Positions 1-4,296 of a stretch of DNA of 6,408 nucleotides are shown here, piece after piece (position 1 is the stretch's first letter; the number at the start of each line of letters is the position of its first letter). The stretch comes from Lentisphaera sp. (lineage in GTDB: Bacteria; Verrucomicrobiota; Lentisphaeria; Victivallales; GWF2-50-93), in assembly GCA_020721745.1 (NCBI GenBank), contig DYMC01000135.1, forward strand, positions 1-6,408, read 5' to 3'. The position numbers and the translations under genes are program-made. The notes under the pieces are model-generated. The model saw only the letters and a list, made by a program, of their open reading frames with translations, searched no databases and was not told the DNA's origin.

Positions 1-2
1 GC

Positions 3-74
3 GTCGCTTCGCTCGGCAAGGCGCGTCCGGAGTTTTGCAATTGGCTCAATAAAAAGGTGCCAAAGTGCCAATAG
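3..74 (+). CDS. Possible C-terminal end of an upstream gene (5' truncated)
   Basis: Frame 3 from the left edge reads as a 23-residue tail, starting VASLGKARPEF and ending NKKVPKCQ before a TAG at 72-74. The residue mix looks protein-like, and the frame overlaps the next gene's GTG start by 10 nt, a common arrangement in bacterial operons. The other two + frames are also open over most of this short stretch (frame 2 stops at 50-52, frame 1 at 94-96), so the choice rests only on plausibility. No family can be recognised from so few residues. If it is real, the cysteine-cluster gene is translationally coupled to it. Confidence 0.35.
   Translation, partial: VASLGKARPEFCNWLNKKVPKCQ
53..57 (+). 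promoter_or_regulatory. Ribosome binding site for the cysteine-cluster gene
   Basis: AAAGG lies 7 nt before the GTG at 65-67. No ATG in this frame lies near the start of the cysteine motif, which begins only 12 residues in, so this site supports the GTG start. Confidence 0.55.
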
Positions 75-1306
75 TTCACTCCAATGTCTCGTATAAATGC
101 ATAAAATGCGCGGAGTGCTGCGGTCCGTGGGAAATCCCCGTCTCCAAGCATGAATGTGGGCAAATCTCCGGGATGCTCCCTGGAGACAACTTCTCAAAAA
201 AAGGGAAATCCTCTCCTCTCGTCCTGAAAAAGAAAAGTGACGGATACTGCCTCTTCCTTGACAAAAACAAATTATGCAAGATCCATCTCGAAAAAGGCGA
301 AAAATTCAAGCCTTTGGGGTGTAAACTCTATCCATTCGAGCTGTGCCGCTGGGATGATGGTATCACATCGGCTTATTGTCGGATGGACTGTCCAGGCACT
401 TTTTTCCCGTCAAAAAGCCAAAAAGAGAGTAAAAAGATAGATATTTCGTCTTTCAAGGATGTGATTTCAGATATTCCCACAGTGACTGCCAAGAAGTATT
501 CCCGTCGAATTATTTTGGACACCGTCCGTATCAGGGCCATATCGAAGGCGTATTTGGGGATAATCCGAAGCGATAAAGGCGATTTGGCGACCAAACTTTT
601 GGGCTGCGCCGAGCTTCTTGATTTTCACTCGAAGCCCAAAAATTCCGAGGATTTGATTGGCGCGGGTGGACAATTTGCCGACGACGCAGTGGAACTCTAC
701 GAGAGAAGTCTGGAATATCTTCAGGACAAGACAAGCAAGGCGAGCGTTCTGGATATTCCGTCGCGAATATTCCTTCGACAGATGATCGCCGGATTTGCAC
801 GAAGGGACGAGGAGTTCGCGATCTCGTCGAATCCTCTCAAAAGGATAGGCCGCTCGATTTCCTTCGGGGCATTCTCCATGGGATTAAAGGACATCGGCGC
901 AATCGGCAACAAGTTTCTATCAGGGCCAGTGGAATCCGTTAGAGAGGAGGAAGGATGCTCGTCAAAGGCAAAGTCCGGCTTCCCGCGACCACTGCCGCCG
1001 GGAATCCCGGAACTGCTTTTGAAATACATGGAGTCGCGACTGAAAACATTGCATTTCATGTCGAAGCCATGCCTCGATTTCACGTTCGAGGATGGAATCA
1101 GGCATTTGATCTGCGCATCGCTTTCCGCGCTATGGATCGCAAGGTCGGCACAAGTCCAGGACCCCATGCTGCCGATAAGAATAGTTGACCACAATTTCTC
1201 GGCCTCCACCCTGTTCAGTATGCCCCACATGCGTCTTTGCCGCCGGAACATATGCAACCCGGGGAAACTTCCAGCCATTATTAGTTTTCTGTTAGAAAAT
1301 TCCTAG
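65..1306 (+). CDS. YkgJ-type cysteine-cluster (putative Zn/Fe-binding) protein with a long uncharacterised C-terminal region
   Basis: This is a 413-aa protein starting at GTG. Residues 12-19 carry the CxxCxxCC signature (C12, C15, C18, C19). A second set follows: C62, C71, C86 in a GCKLYPF context (family consensus CrxxPF), C94, C105 and C109 in CPG. This pattern matches the YkgJ/CxxCxxCC family, thought to bind zinc or an iron-sulphur centre; no reaction is established for most members. Simple family members are about 100-150 aa, so residues ~112-413 are extra. That part is soluble-looking, without membrane segments, and ends near a C-x4-C pair (C392, C397). I do not recognise it. There is no signal peptide, so a cytoplasmic location is inferred. 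The next gene starts 16 nt downstream on the same strand. Arg codons CGT and CGA are common here but nearly absent from the next gene, so its codon use differs from its neighbour's. The metal-site family call is firm and the function is unknown. Confidence 0.85.
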   Translation: MPIVHSNVSYKCIKCAECCGPWEIPVSKHECGQISGMLPGDNFSKKGKSSPLVLKKKSDGYCLFLDKNKLCKIHLEKGEKFKPLGCKLYPFELCRWDDGITSAYCRMDCPGTFFPSKSQKESKKIDISSFKDVISDIPTVTAKKYSRRIILDTVRIRAISKAYLGIIRSDKGDLATKLLGCAELLDFHSKPKNSEDLIGAGGQFADDAVELYERSLEYLQDKTSKASVLDIPSRIFLRQMIAGFARRDEEFAISSNPLKRIGRSISFGAFSMGLKDIGAIGNKFLSGPVESVREEEGCSSKAKSGFPRPLPPGIPELLLKYMESRLKTLHFMSKPCLDFTFEDGIRHLICASLSALWIARSAQVQDPMLPIRIVDHNFSASTLFSMPHMRLCRRNICNPGKLPAIISFLLENS

Positions 1307-1322
1307 ACAGGCTGTATTTTTC

Positions 1323-2807
1323 ATGGAAGAAGATGGAGGACTGGATTTGATAGACGAGATAGTAAAAATCCATGACAGCTACCAGTTCGAGATAAAGTTC
1401 ACGTATCAGCCCGAGGAGAAGGCCAAAAGGACACGCTACGCCGTCGAGACATATGTCTTCCTGCCAAAAAGCCTGGGGATAGACCCGGCCAGCTACCCGC
1501 GCACAAAGTTCTACGAGGATGTGAAGTCATATGTCAGACTGAAAACCCCCACGGTGCTGCTGAAAAACCTCTCGGGAAAGAACTCCCCCCTCGACAGCCT
1601 CGAGAAAAGCGTGGACAATCTCGCAATATCGCAGTGCCAGGCGAACTCGTCCGACTTCGAGTACAGGATAAAGATGTTCTGCTCCATTCTCAAAAGCTGT
1701 CTCCGCGACGAGGTCGCATTCATCGAAAAGCACCACGACGCAAAGGACGTGGAGGACAACATATCCGACCTGCTCGACAACCTGAAAAATCTCGCGAAGG
1801 ACTTCAGGAAGCTGTCCAGAAAAATAAAGGTGCCATCAATCCCGGAGAAGTTCATCGCGCTCTACGAATTCGCCGACGAATACACGAGCATCATATCAAA
1901 CGAATGCAGACACGAGATATTCGACATACTCCGGAAATACGACATCAGGAGGACAAGCTCCATCTCGGACAAGATACTCGAGCAGGCGAAGGAAGAGATA
2001 TCGCACAGGAAGGAATGCGGATATCCGTCAATCCCCGCCGAGGACGGGGACAACGAGGAGATGACGTTCAGGAGAAGCGCTCTCAAGAAGATAATGGGAC
2101 GGATTCTATTTCTCAACAGAAAGACCAGCGCGGGGGGATTCCTCGCCGAGCAGATGCTCTTCGGAATATCCGCCGGCCTCGCCATGGCCTTCGCAACGGC
2201 CGTCGCATTCATGTCGAGAGACAGGATAGGCGAATTCTCCACGCTCTTCTTCCTCCTGCTCGTCGCGGCATACATCTTCAAGGACAGGATGAAGGACATC
2301 CTGAAGACATACTTCTCCAATCTCGTGCGGAAGTTCTTCGCCGACAGAAAAACTAAGATATACAGCAACCTTGGACAGAAGATCGGCTTTGTGAAGGAGT
2401 CGTTCTCATTCACTGACGAGAGAGAACTGCCGAGGCAGATAGCCTCCGCCAGAGGAAAAGATCCCATCTCCGATGTCCACGAGGGGGCATACGGCGAAAA
2501 CATCATCCTCTACCGGAAGGACATCATGCTGATATCAAAAAACTTCGGGAAGATTTTCCCGGACTTCAAGATCAGCGGGATAAACGACATAACCAGGTTC
2601 AACATATTCCGCTTCCTCCAGAGGATGGACAATCCCCGCGAGGACAACTTCATCCCGAAGAAAAACGACTATCTGAAGGTCGCCGGATCGAGAGTCTACC
2701 ACGTGAACATCGTCATCAAGAACATTGCCGGGACAAACACCACAACCAGCAGGATCCGACTCGTCCTGACCCGCGAGGGAATAAAGCGCATCGAAGAGGT
2801 CAAGTGA
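1323..2807 (+). CDS. Uncharacterised protein with two central transmembrane segments
   Basis: This is a 494-aa protein (486 aa if TTG 1347 is the true start) that I cannot assign to a named family. Residues 1-272 are charged, with long probable helices (about 115-185 and 195-265) and the early stretch YAVETYVFLPKSLGI followed by SYVRLKTP. Two hydrophobic segments lie at ~278-297 and ~304-319, separated by a short charged turn (SRDRIGE). This hairpin would leave both large domains on the cytoplasmic face. Residues 320-494 begin amphipathic and end in a probable beta-rich part (VYHVNIVIK, then SRIRLVLTREG). There is no signal peptide, enzyme motif, Walker motif or Cys cluster. Arg is mostly AGG/AGA and Ile often ATA. 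It follows the cysteine-cluster gene by 16 nt, so a shared transcript and perhaps a shared pathway are inferred. It overlaps several out-of-frame open frames that are shadows. Confidence 0.85.
   Translation: MEEDGGLDLIDEIVKIHDSYQFEIKFTYQPEEKAKRTRYAVETYVFLPKSLGIDPASYPRTKFYEDVKSYVRLKTPTVLLKNLSGKNSPLDSLEKSVDNLAISQCQANSSDFEYRIKMFCSILKSCLRDEVAFIEKHHDAKDVEDNISDLLDNLKNLAKDFRKLSRKIKVPSIPEKFIALYEFADEYTSIISNECRHEIFDILRKYDIRRTSSISDKILEQAKEEISHRKECGYPSIPAEDGDNEEMTFRRSALKKIMGRILFLNRKTSAGGFLAEQMLFGISAGLAMAFATAVAFMSRDRIGEFSTLFFLLLVAAYIFKDRMKDILKTYFSNLVRKFFADRKTKIYSNLGQKIGFVKESFSFTDERELPRQIASARGKDPISDVHEGAYGENIILYRKDIMLISKNFGKIFPDFKISGINDITRFNIFRFLQRMDNPREDNFIPKKNDYLKVAGSRVYHVNIVIKNIAGTNTTTSRIRLVLTREGIKRIEEVK
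1335..1340 (+). promoter_or_regulatory. Shine-Dalgarno-like GGAGGA inside the annotated start, favouring TTG 1347
   Basis: GGAGGA lies inside codons 5-6 of the longer reading and ends 6 nt before an in-frame TTG at 1347-1349. The ATG at 1323 has only a weak ACAGG about 11 nt upstream. The ribosome-binding evidence therefore points to the TTG, which would shorten the protein by 8 residues. The GGAGGA could also simply encode Gly-Gly. Confidence 0.45.
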
Positions 2808-2827
2808 ACGCTGGCTTCATTTGACCT
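2797..2827 (+). terminator. Convergent-gene hairpin, likely shared terminator
   Basis: The left arm AGGTCAAGTGAA (2797-2808) pairs with TTCATTTGACCT (2816-2827) over 12 bp with one G-U wobble, around a 7-nt loop. On the + strand the stem is followed by TCTTTAT, a weak T-rich tail. On the - strand no comparable tail follows, so any termination of the protease transcript would rely on the hairpin or on Rho. Each arm contains the stop codon of one of the two convergent genes. Confidence 0.55.
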
Positions 2828-4259
2828 TCTTTATCGTTATCATTCTCTTTGACACGGCATCGGAGACGACCAGCGACAGTTCGCCTTTCGATTCCCCGAG
2901 GGCCTTCTCGACATCCCCGGCGCCGCGGACCTTCATCCCGTTGATGGACAGCACCGCCATGCCGGGTTCTATCCCGGCCATCGCCGCCGCCCCTCCCTCC
3001 AGCACTTCGGAGACGAGCACCTTTCCGTTCTTCTCCACGAACTCGAGTCCGAACTCGGACGAGCCCTCCCCCGGCGATTGCTCCCCTCTTATCATCGCGG
3101 CCAAGTCCGCAGCCTGCTTCCCCGCGACGACTTTTTTCGTCTCCGTCTTTCCACCCCTGAATATCTTGAATTCAACAGTGTCGCCGGGATTGTGTTCGAG
3201 CACCACCGCCTGCACGTCCCTCGGGGAGTCAACCTTTTTTCCGGACACTTCGAGTATCACGTCTCCCGGCTCCATGCCGGCCTTGTCCGCCGGATGCCCC
3301 TCGTATATCTCCCTCACCAGCACGCCGGAGTCTATTTTCAGCTCGGCCTTCCTCGCCGGTGGAAGCTCGTCCATTCCTATTCCAACCCACGGGCGCACAA
3401 CTTGTCCATGCTTCTTCAACTGCTCGTATATGCCCTTCACCATGTTCGACGGGATGGCGAATCCGAGCCCGATGTTGCCCGGCGACATCGAGTTTCCGGA
3501 GACTATGAAGTCGTTCACACCTATGACTTTCCCGTCAAGGTTCAGCAGGGGGCCTCCGCTGTTTCCCATGTTGATGGCTGCGTCCGTCTGTATGTAGTTC
3601 TCGTAGAAGTTCAAGCCGACCTGCCTTCCCTTCTGGCTGACTATCCCGAACGTCATCGTGTAGTCCAGCATGAACGGAGCTCCGATCGCTATGCAGAAAT
3701 TCCCTATCTTCACCCTGTCCGAGTCGGCAAACTCCAGTACGGGCAACTTCTTCCCGGCCTCTATCTTGAGCACGGCTATGTCCGTCTTAGGATCAGTCCC
3801 AACGATTTTCGCGGCAAATTCGCCCTTGTCGTTCATCCTCACCATTATCTCGTCGTTCCCCTGCACGACATGGTTGTTCGTCACTATGTAGCCGTCGTCC
3901 GAGACGATAAAGCCCGAACCTCCCCCCTGCAACACGGGTCCCTCCTGCTCCCCTCTCGGAAATCTCCTCCTGAACTTCTCCATATAGGGCGAATCCATCA
4001 GCATGTCCCAGGGATTCTGCGGAACCGACATCTTCCTTTTCGTGGTGATCACGACGACAGCGGGAAAACTCTTCTCGGCTACGGAGGAGAGAGACTCCTC
4101 TATCTCCTTTATGTTGTCACCCGCCATCACACCGCCACAGACAACTGCCGAGGCGGCAACAAAAAGGATGAGAAACAGCCAGGCTCTGCGATTGATTCGC
4201 CCCACGACGGTAAAAACACGACAAGAAGCGCAAAAAATCGTCTCACGAAAATTCTTCAT
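2817..4259 (-). CDS. htrA: HtrA/DegQ-type periplasmic serine protease with two PDZ domains
   Basis: This is a 480-aa protein. It is an ATP-independent envelope protease/chaperone of the S1C family that degrades or refolds damaged exported proteins. Residues 1-26 are a long, basic n-region. Residues 27-43 are a hydrophobic segment followed by VMA at 44-46, a plausible signal peptidase I site, or the segment may stay as an anchor. The cysteine at 41 is not in a good lipobox. The trypsin-like domain (~57-285) has the full triad: H130 (TNNHVV), D160 (TDIAVLKI) and S234 (GNSGGP). PDZ1 spans ~290-380 and PDZ2 ~398-478. The loop before the first catalytic strand is short and cysteine-free, closer to E. 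coli DegQ than DegP, and the length suits both. The ATG has an ideal ribosome binding site. The polymerase gene ends 37 nt upstream on the same strand, so cotranscription is possible, though a functional link is not evident. No sigma-E-type promoter is recognisable in the gap. Confidence 0.96.
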   Translation of the reverse strand: MKNFRETIFCASCRVFTVVGRINRRAWLFLILFVAASAVVCGGVMAGDNIKEIEESLSSVAEKSFPAVVVITTKRKMSVPQNPWDMLMDSPYMEKFRRRFPRGEQEGPVLQGGGSGFIVSDDGYIVTNNHVVQGNDEIMVRMNDKGEFAAKIVGTDPKTDIAVLKIEAGKKLPVLEFADSDRVKIGNFCIAIGAPFMLDYTMTFGIVSQKGRQVGLNFYENYIQTDAAINMGNSGGPLLNLDGKVIGVNDFIVSGNSMSPGNIGLGFAIPSNMVKGIYEQLKKHGQVVRPWVGIGMDELPPARKAELKIDSGVLVREIYEGHPADKAGMEPGDVILEVSGKKVDSPRDVQAVVLEHNPGDTVEFKIFRGGKTETKKVVAGKQAADLAAMIRGEQSPGEGSSEFGLEFVEKNGKVLVSEVLEGGAAAMAGIEPGMAVLSINGMKVRGAGDVEKALGESKGELSLVVSDAVSKRMITIKKVK

Positions 4260-4267
4260 TCTTTCAT

Positions 4268-4273
4268 CTCCTT
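4268..4273 (-). promoter_or_regulatory. Strong Shine-Dalgarno for the HtrA protease
   Basis: Read on the - strand, AAGGAG lies 8 nt before the ATG at 4259. This fixes the start and therefore the unusually long n-region before the signal segment. The surrounding 37-nt gap is AT-rich, but I see no convincing -35/-10 pair in it. Confidence 0.8.
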
Positions 4274-4296
4274 AATTTTGCAATTTTCTACATACA

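Noticed and set aside
955..1188. 77-codon out-of-frame + frame inside the cysteine-cluster gene, with AGGAGG just upstream of its ATG
   Set aside because: The ribosome-site-like run encodes Glu-Glu residues in the host gene and is only about 4 nt from the ATG. The product has no motif and composition expected of a frame-shifted shadow.
1283..1301. Short AT-rich hairpin TTTTCT-GTT-AGAAAA at the end of the cysteine-cluster gene
   Set aside because: The stem is A-T only apart from one pair, with no T-tract after it, so it is too weak to call a terminator between two closely spaced genes.
1634..2356. 240-codon frame overlapping the two-TM protein gene
   Set aside because: It is Arg/Gln/Gly-rich low-complexity translation produced by the neighbouring frame of AGG- and GAC-rich codons, so not a protein-like sequence.
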